Positions 25,001 to 33,017 of a stretch of DNA of 64,000 nucleotides are shown piece by piece. Below the pieces are notes generated by a model. The model searched no databases and was not told the origin of the DNA. It saw nothing but the letters and a program-made list of their open reading frames with translations. The stretch lies in assembly GCA_039917935.1 (NCBI GenBank), contig JBDSIM010000033.1, forward strand, positions 6,976 to 70,975. The letters run 5' to 3'. This DNA is from Chryseosolibacter sp039917935 (GTDB lineage: Bacteria; Bacteroidota; Bacteroidia; Cytophagales; Cyclobacteriaceae). The position numbers and the translations under genes were made by a program. Numbering within the stretch: position 1 is the first letter of the stretch; the number at the start of each line of letters is the position of its first letter.

Positions 25001-25298
25001 GAATTTTTTTTCCATCGGGACTGAACCGGGGCTGAAGGTCCATAGGCAACCCTTCCCGTAAAACGGTGGCCACTCCACCGGCGAAAGGAAGGGTGTAAAT
25101 ATCGCCAAGCAGATCAAAAACTATTTGCTGACCATCTGGCGAAACGTCAAGATTCATCCAGGTACCCTCTGAAACATCAAATGCAATGTTTTTGAACAAA
25201 CTGTCGGGACTACTTACATTCCACTTCTCTTTGTTCTGCGCGGATAGACTAGTGATGACAACTGTGAATACTATCGAACTTAAAATTTTCCGGACCAT
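22035..25298 (-). CDS. Propeller-fused amidohydrolase
   Basis: 1087 residues with a signal peptide (cleavage near SLSAQNK). The first 640 or so residues form one or two TolB/WD40-like propellers with many repeats of the type SPDGK...F. From about 665 a metal-dependent amidohydrolase follows: GTIIVEGNTIVAIG, then the metal-binding HAHGN, the His in TIEHNIPVAP and the C-terminal GSLQKGKLADFLVMDKNP. Such TolB-amidohydrolase fusions are secreted enzymes of unclear substrate, perhaps peptidase/imidazolonepropionase-like. It stands alone, preceded by an upstream 107-base gap. Confidence 0.92.
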   Translation of the reverse strand: MVRKILSSIVFTVVITSLSAQNKEKWNVSSPDSLFKNIAFDVSEGTWMNLDVSPDGQQIVFDLLGDIYTLPFAGGVATVLREGLPMDLQPRFSPDGKKILFTSDAGGGDNIWLMDPNGANARQITTEDFRLLNNAAWTPDGQYIIARKHFTSQRSLGAGELWIYHTSGGKGLQLTQRKNDQQDVNEPAVSPDGRHVYYSEDTYPGGLFQYNKDPNNQIFVIRRYDRQKGTTEEVTGGSGGAFRPQISHDGKTLAFIRRVRTKTVLYLRNLSTGEEWPVFDQLSKDQQEAWTTFGIYTRFAWTPDDKNIVIWAQGKIHKVDVLKPNSSTEIPFTCHVKQRITEALRFKQDINPDKFRAQVIRQAVTSPDGKWLVFNALGYLWKKQLPEGKPTRLTKGTDFEFEPAFSTDGKTVVYVTWNDIETGAIMKVTFSDPSRPLKISREKGIYRTPAFSPDGKTVVFRKEEGNELFGNAFAVKPGIYTINALGGQLNFVSEKGEYPRFNSKGDRIFFQTGGNLDKTFGSYTLDGLDERTHVKSTYGSQFIVSPGNEWIAFVDLHKVYIAAFPQTGKTIDLNSGTTDFPVKQVARDAGLNLHWSTDSRQLYYTLGDQYFTVNLSDRFEFIGNKPDSLFLFPEKGIAIGLESRIDKPEGVLAFTHARIVTMNGDEVIEDGTIIVEGNTIVAIGPANSLAVPPKGKEIDCSGKTIIPGFVDAHAHGNHFQFGLTPQKHWPYYANLAYGVTTMHDPSANSEMVFGNSELIKAGLMTGPRLFSTGTILYGAEGGFKAVVNNIDDARSALRRSKSYGAFSVKSYNQPRREQRQMIIQAARELNMMVVPEGGSFFYHNLSMILDGHTTIEHNIPVAPLYQDVIEVWKNSKTAYTPTLIVNYGSVSGEYYWYQHMDVWTKERLLAFTPRSIIDTRSRHRTMLPEEEYVNGHILVSKTIKILHDNGVTINMGAHGQLQGLGAHWETWMLAQGGMSNHEALRAATLNGAYTLGLDEWIGSLQKGKLADFLVMDKNPIENIRDTESIKYTVVNGRLFDSATLNEIGNYNHPRGKFFWELNKNAAYFPLYQVGGGVENVKCLCGKH

Positions 25299-25405
25299 GG
25301 GTTGAAACTATTTTCCGGGCAATTTACAGTAAGCGGAACATCCCTCTTAACATTGTGTGCATATTTTTTCCATGCTGGATTGCCCCTAAACTCAGCCAAT
25401 ATTCA

Positions 25406-26857
25406 TTAGAGAGGCATCTCTTCGAATTCAGCAGGGGAATTGCTCCGGTAAAGCGATTGGATCATAACGGAATCTTTTTTGTAGATATCATCATAAAACT
25501 GTACCACCCCTTTTTCTACTTCGCAGGTAAAATATTGAAGCCTTAGGGGAATTGATTTTCTTAAATCAATTTTCAAACGTTGTTGCAGACTGAGGTATTG
25601 ATCCAGGTCTTCGGGACTAACGTAAATATCGTCTTCGCGAATAAGATAATGGGCAAGGTCTACTGCCTGATGAACTCTGACGCATCCATGACTGAGATCC
25701 CTATTCTTACGTCCGTATAGCCGTTTGCTGTTCGTATCATGCAGATAAACGCCGTAAGGATTTGCAAAAATAAATTTGATAATTCCCATAGAATTCTCAT
25801 AGCCTTCCCGTTGACGAAGTATAAAGGGGAAGTTTTCAGCATCATATAATTTCCAGGGAATGATGGACCCGTCTACCACTTCGCCTTTTATGTTGAGCAC
25901 ATCAAAATTATTTTTTCTCAGATAGGAGGAATCAGCTTGAATAGCAGGCAAAAATTCCTTCGTCGAAATACTGAAGGGAACATGCCAATAAGGATAAATA
26001 ATGAAAGACCTGATGATACTCTCCAAAACCGGTGTAGGTGTTTTTCGTTTACCTACAACAACTTTTGATTGAAGCCAAACAGAATCATTTTCCACAACAC
26101 GCAATAAAAAAGCGGGAATATTAACACTAACAAAACGCGTCGGCAGCGCTTTCTCCCAACGCCACCGTTCCATGTTAACCGATATTGCCCGTAAACGCTG
26201 AAGCTTGATTGAATCGGAAATATTTGAATAAATTAAATCCTCCAAACCGCGTTTCAACAACTGATAAGGTTCGGCCTGGGGTTGAAGGAAATTCAAGTCG
26301 CGAGCTAATAAGGTCACTACAATCTTTTCGAGTGCTGCAATACCCTCTTCATCCATCGTGTTAGCGAGATCAAGGCGCTGAAAACTTTGCGGATCAAGCC
26401 TGCCATACCGGATATGATGACGCAGGGTCAGGTAGCTATCCGTTAATAAAATATCCATCCTCGAAGTCAGATCGCGTGAAACAGAATCCCTCGCAATTTT
26501 GTCGAGTTCCTCTATATGGTAATCGTGAGGAATGAGTCCGAGCCGTTGTGCATTCCGGATGAAGTTCAACAGGGAGTCTGCCACCGCTAATTTGCCCCGC
26601 TCATCAGACCAGAACAAGGAAAAATCCCGGCCATTATAAAACTTCCTGACAGATTGAGGAATATGTAATGATGTTTTGCTTATGAGCGCCGAGTCTACTA
26701 AAAAAGATTTTTGCAGTAACTCGCCCGAAGGCGTCTGACCTGAATGTTCCTTCAGATTATGACATGAGGACGCGAAAAGAAAAATGACGAAGAACACTTT
26801 TTTCACAAAGCTAAATAGGTGAAATAGTGTCACATAAAAAATGGGAATTCCTGTCAA
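25406..26857 (-). CDS. L,D-transpeptidase (YcbB-like) lipoprotein
   Basis: 483 residues. An N-terminal lipoprotein signal (VFFVIFLFASSC) precedes a peptidoglycan-binding-like scaffold and the YkuD catalytic domain: HDTNSKRLYGRKNRDLSHGCVRVH with nucleophile Cys392. It is close to the YcbB/LdtD architecture (large transpeptidases of about 500-600 residues) and should form 3-3 peptidoglycan cross-links or attach proteins in the periplasm. The first ten or so residues before the hydrophobic segment may be untranslated, with the start further in. Confidence 0.9.
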   Translation of the reverse strand: MTGIPIFYVTLFHLFSFVKKVFFVIFLFASSCHNLKEHSGQTPSGELLQKSFLVDSALISKTSLHIPQSVRKFYNGRDFSLFWSDERGKLAVADSLLNFIRNAQRLGLIPHDYHIEELDKIARDSVSRDLTSRMDILLTDSYLTLRHHIRYGRLDPQSFQRLDLANTMDEEGIAALEKIVVTLLARDLNFLQPQAEPYQLLKRGLEDLIYSNISDSIKLQRLRAISVNMERWRWEKALPTRFVSVNIPAFLLRVVENDSVWLQSKVVVGKRKTPTPVLESIIRSFIIYPYWHVPFSISTKEFLPAIQADSSYLRKNNFDVLNIKGEVVDGSIIPWKLYDAENFPFILRQREGYENSMGIIKFIFANPYGVYLHDTNSKRLYGRKNRDLSHGCVRVHQAVDLAHYLIREDDIYVSPEDLDQYLSLQQRLKIDLRKSIPLRLQYFTCEVEKGVVQFYDDIYKKDSVMIQSLYRSNSPAEFEEMPL

Positions 26858-27032
26858 AACTTACCATGAATGAATTTGGTAATCCCTGCATTCTGGCGTA
26901 AATATCTCGGGCCTATCTGGCTGTTATTCAGATTATCTTATTTGCGGATTATGTCCTGCCGTTGGCATTATTATTTTTCGATTCAGAAGAGTGCACATAC
27001 GTGCGCATATCATAAACTTAAAAGACTAGGTT

Positions 27033-27218
27033 ATGGACAAATTAGAGGTAAAAGGTGCCTGGAATGAAATGAAGGGTAAATTGAAGCAAAAGTACGGTGA
27101 GTTAACTGACGATGATCTGACTTTTGAAGAAGGAAAAGAAGATGAAATGTACGGTCGGTTACAACAGAAGTTGGGTAAAACTAAGGACGAAATAAGGAGA
27201 GAGTTTAATAAACTGTAA
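27033..27218 (+). CDS. CsbD-family stress protein
   Basis: 61 residues, small, charged and helical, matching the CsbD family: KGAWNEMKGKLKQKYGELTD, then GRLQQKLGKTKDEI. CsbD proteins are induced by general stress; the molecular role is unknown. It stands alone with its own terminator. Confidence 0.93.
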   Translation: MDKLEVKGAWNEMKGKLKQKYGELTDDDLTFEEGKEDEMYGRLQQKLGKTKDEIRREFNKL

Positions 27219-27234
27219 AACTCGATTGTAATAA

Positions 27235-27277
27235 AAACCCGGAATCTGCCCTTAAAGCGGTTTTTCCGGGTTTTTTT
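27235..27277 (+). terminator. Terminator after csbD-like gene
   Basis: AAACCCGGAA (27235-27244) pairs with TTCCGGGTTT (27264-27273), with a 19-base loop, then further T. Confidence 0.85.
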
Positions 27278-27480
27278 ATGCGTAGACTCGTCTAAACGTC
27301 AAAATCAAAGGCAAAAAATGGGCGTGAATGATTAATTTCTCCATTTGACACATTTTTTAGGTCAGAAAAGGCGTTTCTCATCTAAGATTCATCAAATCCT
27401 TAAAATTCAGGGCTTTAAAACCTGAACTACGGTATGTGTTTTATATATTGTATGTCAATTATTGAATAAAGCAGAAAAAG

Positions 27481-27894
27481 ATGCTCATTCGTTGTATCGT
27501 GCTTTTTCTCGTACTGTGCTGTACAGCTTGCCGAACGGGTATTATCCCATGTCCGGAGGTAAAAGGTTTGCGGTTGAAAAAAAGTCAGGCGAACAAACGC
27601 GTCCGATTCCCTGAAAAAACCCGCCCTCAGCAAGAGGAGGTTTTTACCGTTTCCAGTGATGCAAAAACGCCGCAACCCACCGCAAAGAATACCCACAAAT
27701 ACCGGTACGTAAAGTATACCATGCAACATGTAGACGTTGAGGAATTGGATTGTCCAAAGCCTGGCGCAAAGAAAACCTTGCCCAAAGCAGTGAAAGAGAA
27801 TATCCGTAAGAACAAGAAAAAAATTCGCAGTTATTACCAGGAAATGGGCTCTGATTCACTTGCCCTGGCTCCGAATTCCTTCCCGAAGCGGTAA
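27481..27894 (+). CDS. Small basic lipoprotein, unknown
   Basis: 137 residues with a lipobox signal (MLIRCIVLFLVLCCTAC, modified Cys17). The mature part is rich in Lys, Arg and Pro, with no recognised domain. The C-terminal helix KENIRKNKKKIRSYYQEMG is strongly basic. Probably an outer or inner membrane lipoprotein of narrow distribution. Confidence 0.65.
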   Translation: MLIRCIVLFLVLCCTACRTGIIPCPEVKGLRLKKSQANKRVRFPEKTRPQQEEVFTVSSDAKTPQPTAKNTHKYRYVKYTMQHVDVEELDCPKPGAKKTLPKAVKENIRKNKKKIRSYYQEMGSDSLALAPNSFPKR

Positions 27895-27931
27895 GTATCG
27901 CCTGGCCGGACACATTATACCATCTCAACAC

Positions 27932-28729
27932 TCAATACTTAAACCAACTCGGAAGCGTAAAGAACTTTGATCGATCCGCATGCGCGGCGTATTGTTCTAT
28001 CTGCAGTGTTGTTGGTACCTTATCATCCATAAACCACGCGGATTTATACACCATCAGTAAAAGGTATAACAAGGGTAACATGGAAAAGAAAAATAAAAAC
28101 CGCGGAACGCTCTTCGGATTATCCCGATAAACAATCAGGAAAATGTAGGCCGCGATCAGAAAAATAGTGAGGGCAATCATAAAATAAAATGGATCAATGG
28201 TGGCCATTTCACTTTTAAAATCTTTTGCGCCATCGATACCCCCTTCAATGAAAAGTTGCGCATCTTTATTTCCCGCGAAGATTACCTGACCCACAAACCC
28301 GTCATCTTTTTCCAAAGCCCTGAAATCAATGTTGAGAAACTTATTGGTGCTGTCTATGGTGACCCCGATCCCGGAAACATTACGTGAACTCTTGATCATT
28401 TTGAAATCCAGAATCCGCGAGTTGGTGTCGAGTTTTACTTTTAACGGAGAGTAGATGTTTTCATATTTGATGGTTTCTTCACCCTGATTGAAAAAATAAA
28501 TATAAACCGATACCACATCGGAGGTAATCGTATCACCCGTTGACGTAAGAAGGTGCAAGGGCGCATCTGCAGCATTGCTTTTGTCTAGAATGGTGGTTCG
28601 AATGGGGTCGACAAAGAAAGTAGGCTCTCTCAATCGATTGCCTACATAAAGAAAATAATACCCATAGACGATGGTGATGGCAATGGAAATCACTGAACTG
28701 ATAATGATATCCTTTACTCGTTGTGACAT
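27932..28729 (-). CDS. Three-helix membrane protein, unknown
   Basis: 265 residues: one N-terminal helix (about 8-28), a periplasmic beta-rich region of about 150 residues, and two C-terminal helices (about 183-203 and 208-228) with a short cytosolic tail. No family motif recognised. It is convergent with the lipoprotein gene at 27481 and stands alone. Confidence 0.7.
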   Translation of the reverse strand: MSQRVKDIIISSVISIAITIVYGYYFLYVGNRLREPTFFVDPIRTTILDKSNAADAPLHLLTSTGDTITSDVVSVYIYFFNQGEETIKYENIYSPLKVKLDTNSRILDFKMIKSSRNVSGIGVTIDSTNKFLNIDFRALEKDDGFVGQVIFAGNKDAQLFIEGGIDGAKDFKSEMATIDPFYFMIALTIFLIAAYIFLIVYRDNPKSVPRFLFFFSMLPLLYLLLMVYKSAWFMDDKVPTTLQIEQYAAHADRSKFFTLPSWFKY

Positions 28730-28996
28730 AGGCAGGGTTTATACAGGAAAGGTAAGCAAAGTAAGCCTGAAAAAAGCTGAATCGGGGTTTCGAAACTTTC
28801 ACAGGTGGTAACGTCCGTTGAATTGCATGAAATCCGAGAATCCGTCTCATATTCTAATAAATCCGCTTTAAAAGCGCAAAAACCACTTATCATTCATTCG
28901 TCAGGGGGTCGGTAAAATCTTGTACTTTGTATAAGAAAGATTAACCCATGGCCATTTGATCAAAAAACTTCCACACTGCACTCAAACCCAATTAAT

Positions 28997-30097
28997 ATGA
29001 ATCGAAAATTACCCTTTTTTTTGATCGCGCTTTTCTTATCCTTCCCGGCTTGGGCACAGGATAAGGCTGAGGCTGAACTTCCCGTCCGGGGAATGTGCAT
29101 CGGCGCACCGAAACCGGATAGAGTGGGCGCATTTGTTAAATTCATTAACGAAGAGTTGGCTACCCGGAAAATCAATACCCTGATTGTGAGGATTGATTAT
29201 AATTTTCAATATGAAAGCCACCCCGAATTAAGAGATAGCGTTGCTTTATCGAAGGAGGATGTCAAACAAATGGTGGATGCCTGCAAGAAAAACAACATCG
29301 ATCTCATTCCGCAAATTAATTTATTGGGTCACCAATCCTGGGCGGCGAAAACCACGAATCTTCTGACCGTGTATCCTCAGTTCGACGAAACTCCCTGGGT
29401 TAAGATGCCTGCACAATATAAATGGCCGAATGAAGACGGTCTGTATTGCAAGAGTTATTGTCCATTACATCCTGAAGTTCACAAAATCGTATTTGATCTG
29501 GTAGATGAAATGTGTGATGCCTTTGGCAGCACCGCCTTCCACGCGGGTATGGATGAAGTTTTTTATATCGGTGAGACTAAATGCCCGCGGTGCTCCGGTC
29601 ATGATAAAGCAGAATTATTTGCCAATGAGATCCGGAAAATACGCGACCATCTGGCTCAGAAAAACCGCCGGCTTTGGATTTGGGGTGATCGATTGATAGA
29701 CGGAAAAGCAACGGGTATGGGCATTTGGGAAGCCAGTATGAACAACACCCACAGGGCGATTGATCTGATTCCTAAAGATGTAGTGATCTGCGACTGGCAC
29801 TACGAGCGTCCGGATAAAACCGCCGTGTATTTTGCCATGAAAGGCTTTGATGTGATAACCTGTCCCTGGAGAAGGCCCGCAGTAGGTGAGCAACAAATGA
29901 AGGATATGTATAATTACCGTCAATCATCCACACCGGCGATGAAAGAACGTTACAAGGGAATAGTACAAACGGTATGGTCAGACGCAGGATCTTTTATGGA
30001 TGGGTTTTATGCTAAGAAGAAAGATGACAAAGGCGGCGATAATACACCCTGGAATTCATTCACAACCTTGTTTGAAAAAGGAAAAACGGGAAAGTAA
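28997..30097 (+). CDS. GH20-like glycoside hydrolase
   Basis: 366 residues with a signal peptide (cleavage after SFPAWAQ). A TIM-barrel related to GH20 beta-N-acetylhexosaminidases: GHQSWA, and the catalytic Asp-Glu pair in HAGMDEVFYIG. It is shorter than classic GH20 enzymes (no N-terminal zincin-like domain) and lacks part of the usual C-terminal active-site loop, so the substrate is uncertain. It is near the glycosylasparaginase and cutC genes on the other strand. Confidence 0.85.
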   Translation: MNRKLPFFLIALFLSFPAWAQDKAEAELPVRGMCIGAPKPDRVGAFVKFINEELATRKINTLIVRIDYNFQYESHPELRDSVALSKEDVKQMVDACKKNNIDLIPQINLLGHQSWAAKTTNLLTVYPQFDETPWVKMPAQYKWPNEDGLYCKSYCPLHPEVHKIVFDLVDEMCDAFGSTAFHAGMDEVFYIGETKCPRCSGHDKAELFANEIRKIRDHLAQKNRRLWIWGDRLIDGKATGMGIWEASMNNTHRAIDLIPKDVVICDWHYERPDKTAVYFAMKGFDVITCPWRRPAVGEQQMKDMYNYRQSSTPAMKERYKGIVQTVWSDAGSFMDGFYAKKKDDKGGDNTPWNSFTTLFEKGKTGK

Positions 30098-30120
30098 ATA
30101 TCTTGTTGTCATTCAATGCC

Positions 30121-30153
30121 ATGCCTTGCGGCCGATCGCAAGGCATTTTTTTC
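30121..30153 (+). terminator. Terminator after GH20-like gene
   Basis: ATGCCTTGCG (30121-30130) pairs exactly with CGCAAGGCAT (30137-30146) across a 6-base loop, followed by seven T. Confidence 0.9.
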
Positions 30154-30245
30154 CTTCCCAGCTTCACTTTTTTCAGGTAGCCATAAAGACAAAGAAAAAA
30201 AACTTAAAAACCCGCCATAAGATGTATGAAATTGCAAATTGACTT

Positions 30246-30253
30246 TATATTTG
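30246..30253 (+). promoter_or_regulatory. Possible -7 element for tRNA-Ala
   Basis: TATATTTG, a full TAnnTTTG match, 67 bases before the tRNA. No -33 TTG at the standard distance, so it is tentative. Confidence 0.3.
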
Positions 30254-30320
30254 TGCCCTGACGGTTGGGGATAGGCATTATTGTCAACTGTTTCAATTGT
30301 CAACTGTCAATTATTAAAAA

Positions 30321-30394
30321 GGGGGATTAGCTCAGCTGGCTAGAGCGCTTCCATGGCATGGAAGAGGTCATCGGTTCGACTCCGATATTCTCCA
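30321..30394 (+). tRNA. tRNA-Ala (anticodon GGC)
   Basis: Acceptor GGGGGAT (30321-30327) with ATTCTCC (30387-30393), including the G3-U70 pair that marks alanine tRNAs. D stem GCTC/GAGC, anticodon stem CTTCC/GGAAG with GGC at 30355-30357, T arm ATCGG-TTCGACT-CCGAT. CCA is not encoded. Confidence 0.97.
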
Positions 30395-30395
30395 C

Positions 30396-30430
30396 AAAAA
30401 GGTGCAGGGATTACTGTACCTTTTTGTTTT
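30396..30430 (+). terminator. Terminator after tRNA-Ala
   Basis: AAAAAGGTGCAG (30396-30407) with CTGTACCTTTTT (30414-30425), one G-U pair, followed by GTTTT. It also faces the end of cutC. Confidence 0.75.
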
Positions 30431-30437
30431 ACTCCTG

Positions 30438-31205
30438 TTAGGCAGGAGATTTATTTTGGGCTTTTTCAATGGCCTCCGCCAGGCGGCGGGTTTTCCGTAC
30501 GCGATCCGGATCCACCGTTCGCAACTTGAACTCGCTTCCTTCTGCGGAGCCCATACCTGCAATTTGCGGGTTTCTGAATTTCATTCCGCTTTCACTGAAT
30601 ACGCCGGCAGAAAAATGTATTTCGCGTACGCGGGATTTTTCGACGATCTCTTCGACAGTGTCTTCATTTACTCCCGATCCGACCTGAATGGCAATCCTGC
30701 CTTGCGCTCTTTCTAATAGTTCGCCGATGAGCATGGCGCCCATTTTAGCCTGGGCTTGTTGACCCGATGTTAATATCCGGTCAAAACCTGCTTCTATACA
30801 ATCTTCAAGTGCTTGGAAGGGATCACGTGTCATATCAAAAGCTCTGTGACAAGTGACTTTTAACGGACGTGATTTCGTAATTAATTCCCGACAACGTTTT
30901 ATGTCAATAGTGCCTTCGGGTGTTAATATTCCAAAAACCAAACCATCGACACTGAGTTTCTGGCAAAGAGAAATATCACGCTTCATCGCGTGGAATTCAT
31001 AATTCGAGTAATGAAAATCTCCACCACGGGGCCGGATCATCACGAAAACATCAATACTGAGGTTTTGCCTGACCAGTTCAATCGTTCCTGCAGAAGGTGT
31101 GGTTCCGCCCTCACCGGGATTTTCACAGAGCTCAATCCTGTCCGCTCCGCCCTCCTGTGCTTTCATAGCCGATGCTATATTAAAAACTACAATTTCAACA
31201 GTCAT
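30438..31205 (-). CDS. cutC: CutC-family protein
   Basis: 255 residues, TIM-barrel protein of the CutC family (DRIELCENPGEGGTTPSAGT, VFVMIRPRGGDFHYS, LTSGQQAQA). Long described as a copper homeostasis protein; recent views of the family also suggest a sugar-related enzyme role. It lies 17 bases after the glycosylasparaginase gene on the same strand, so the two form an operon, which fits a glycan-related role here better than copper. Confidence 0.93.
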   Translation of the reverse strand: MTVEIVVFNIASAMKAQEGGADRIELCENPGEGGTTPSAGTIELVRQNLSIDVFVMIRPRGGDFHYSNYEFHAMKRDISLCQKLSVDGLVFGILTPEGTIDIKRCRELITKSRPLKVTCHRAFDMTRDPFQALEDCIEAGFDRILTSGQQAQAKMGAMLIGELLERAQGRIAIQVGSGVNEDTVEEIVEKSRVREIHFSAGVFSESGMKFRNPQIAGMGSAEGSEFKLRTVDPDRVRKTRRLAEAIEKAQNKSPA

Positions 31206-31222
31206 GTGCGTATACTTTGATA

Positions 31223-32182
31223 TTAAAAAATGCTTTCGGAATCCAATAAACGGTTAGCATTTTTATCATGAACGGCGAAATTGAAACCTTTCTGTAAACA
31301 ATAAGCACCGTATTCTCCGTTTTTACTCAAGGCTAGAAAACCCACCTGCACTTCCTTAGCTTTTTCCGGATTTTTCTTGAGTATCCTTTCTACGGCCTGA
31401 CGGCAGGCGGACTGTGGTGAATGTCCCTGACGCATCAGTTCAACCACCAAATGACAACCTACAATTTTGATCACTTCCTCTCCTACCCCAGTAGCTGCTG
31501 CAGCGCCAACTTCGTTGTCGACGTATAAGCCCGCACCGATAATGGGTGAATCCCCCACCCTGCCATGCATTTTATAAGCCAGACCGCTGGTAGTACATGC
31601 CCCCGACAAATTGCCGTTCATATCGAGCGCGATAATGCCGATGGTATCGTGGTTTTCAATGTTAGCAACAGGCTTGTATTGGGACTTTTTTAACCACTCC
31701 TTCCAGGCTTTTTCAGATTCTTTCGTCAAAAGTTTGGTTTTTTTAAATCCGTTGGCGAGGGCAAACTTCAGGGCTCCATCGCCTACCAGCATCACGTGTG
31801 GGGTTTTTTCCATAACCATCCGGGCGACGGATATGGGGTGCTTGATGTGTTGTAAGAAAGCTACCGATCCGCAGTTACCGTGCTCATCCATGATACAGGC
31901 ATCAAGGGTAACGATGCCATCGCGATCGGGTAATCCGCCATAGCCGACAGACGTTTCTTTCGGATCCGCTTCGGGAACTTTTGCCCCGGCTTCCACGGCA
32001 TCCAGTGCCCGGCCCCCGGTCGATAATATTTTCCATGCTTCTACATTTGCCCCGAGTCCAAAATTCCAGGTTGAAATAACAATTGGTTTAACAGGTTCTT
32101 TCGATTGTGCGAATAGATCTGATGAAGTCAGCAGGGAAGTACCCAGCGCGGAAAGCCTGATGAAATCTCTTCTCGTAGTCAT
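31223..32182 (-). CDS. N4-(beta-GlcNAc)-L-asparaginase
   Basis: 319 residues, an Ntn-hydrolase of the glycosylasparaginase type that cleaves the GlcNAc-Asn bond of N-linked glycans. An N-terminal twin-arginine-like signal (TTRRDFIRLSALG) points to export. The precursor should self-cleave before Thr180 in NHDTIG, and GRVGDSPIIGAGLY marks the substrate pocket. It is paired with cutC and close to the GH20-like gene, which together suit breakdown of glycoprotein sugar stubs. Confidence 0.9.
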   Translation of the reverse strand: MTTRRDFIRLSALGTSLLTSSDLFAQSKEPVKPIVISTWNFGLGANVEAWKILSTGGRALDAVEAGAKVPEADPKETSVGYGGLPDRDGIVTLDACIMDEHGNCGSVAFLQHIKHPISVARMVMEKTPHVMLVGDGALKFALANGFKKTKLLTKESEKAWKEWLKKSQYKPVANIENHDTIGIIALDMNGNLSGACTTSGLAYKMHGRVGDSPIIGAGLYVDNEVGAAAATGVGEEVIKIVGCHLVVELMRQGHSPQSACRQAVERILKKNPEKAKEVQVGFLALSKNGEYGAYCLQKGFNFAVHDKNANRLLDSESIF

Positions 32183-32300
32183 GGTGCTATTTTATCGTTT
32201 AACTTTGAAAGTTAAAGCTAATCTCTTTTTGAGATTTTGTCCTTTAATTTTGAACATCAAACAACATCAAACTTTAAATTTCAAATGATTTCAAATTCAT

Positions 32301-32418
32301 TATGTCTGACGTTCTGACGTAAAGTTTACTTCAGATCCAGGTTCAGTGATCGTGTGCCAAATAATAAACCGGGAGTTACAAAATGTTTCACCCTAAGGGG
32401 TTCCATGATTTCGATCGA
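32301..32418 (-). repeat. Dispersed intergenic repeat, copy C
   Basis: In reverse complement this reads GATCGAAATCATGGAACCCC and then ATTATTTGGCACACGATCAC through to CAGAACGTCAGACAT. It matches copy B at 61085-61268 closely at both ends but lacks about 69 central bases (61136-61204 of copy B). The flanks (32183-32300, 32419-32476) hold no gene, only A/T-rich TTTGAA-like sequence. Confidence 0.7.
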
Positions 32419-32476
32419 AGACGTAATCCATTCTTGAACTCTAAAGATATTTCGAACTTGGAACTTGGAACTTAAC

Positions 32477-32980
32477 CTAGTCAATGACCCTTCGGGCACC
32501 GCGGAATCTTTTCTGATAATAATCTGAGAAAATATTCGTCTCAACAACTCCCAGGGATGAAGAAGCATGTATAAACTTCACTTCGCTTTTACCTTTGATT
32601 TCTGTGACAAGGCCTACGTGTGTGATTCGTTTTTTCTTTTTTCCCGTGGCAAAGAAAACGAGGTCACCTGGTTCGAGGTCTTTCATTTTGATTTCAGTTC
32701 CGATCTTACTTTGCGCCTCGGAACTTCGCGGCAGGCTGATTTCTACCGTTTTAAAAGAATTCAGTAGTAAACCAGAACAATCCATTCCCGACCGGGATGT
32801 GCCCCCATATTTGTACGGGGTACCGATGTATGCTCTGGCCGATGAAATGACCTGCTCTACTTTATTTTCCCTTACGCTTGCTTTATTACTGGCCGCGCAG
32901 GAAATAAAAAAAAGCATCAGCGTCATTCCACAGTGAAGAAGGCGCTTTTGATTAAGTTTGAACGCAAAAAAGTGCTTCAT
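32477..32980 (-). CDS. NlpC/P60 peptidase lipoprotein
   Basis: 167 residues. A lipoprotein signal with lipobox FFISC (Cys28) precedes an NlpC/P60 cysteine peptidase domain: catalytic Cys68 in SGMDCSGLL, His121 in ITHVGLV and His138 in KFIHAS. These enzymes cut D-Glu-diaminopimelate or cross-bridge peptides of peptidoglycan in the periplasm (Spr/MepS type). Stand-alone gene, divergent from the FAD oxidase. Confidence 0.93.
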   Translation of the reverse strand: MKHFFAFKLNQKRLLHCGMTLMLFFISCAASNKASVRENKVEQVISSARAYIGTPYKYGGTSRSGMDCSGLLLNSFKTVEISLPRSSEAQSKIGTEIKMKDLEPGDLVFFATGKKKKRITHVGLVTEIKGKSEVKFIHASSSLGVVETNIFSDYYQKRFRGARRVID

Positions 32981-33017
32981 TGCAGTTTAAAGTATAATAG
33001 GTAAATATACCAAGTTC

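Noticed and set aside
26870..27067. 65-codon plus-strand frame overlapping the csbD-like start
   Set aside because: Overlaps a clear gene in another frame and has low-complexity Tyr/His/Trp content.
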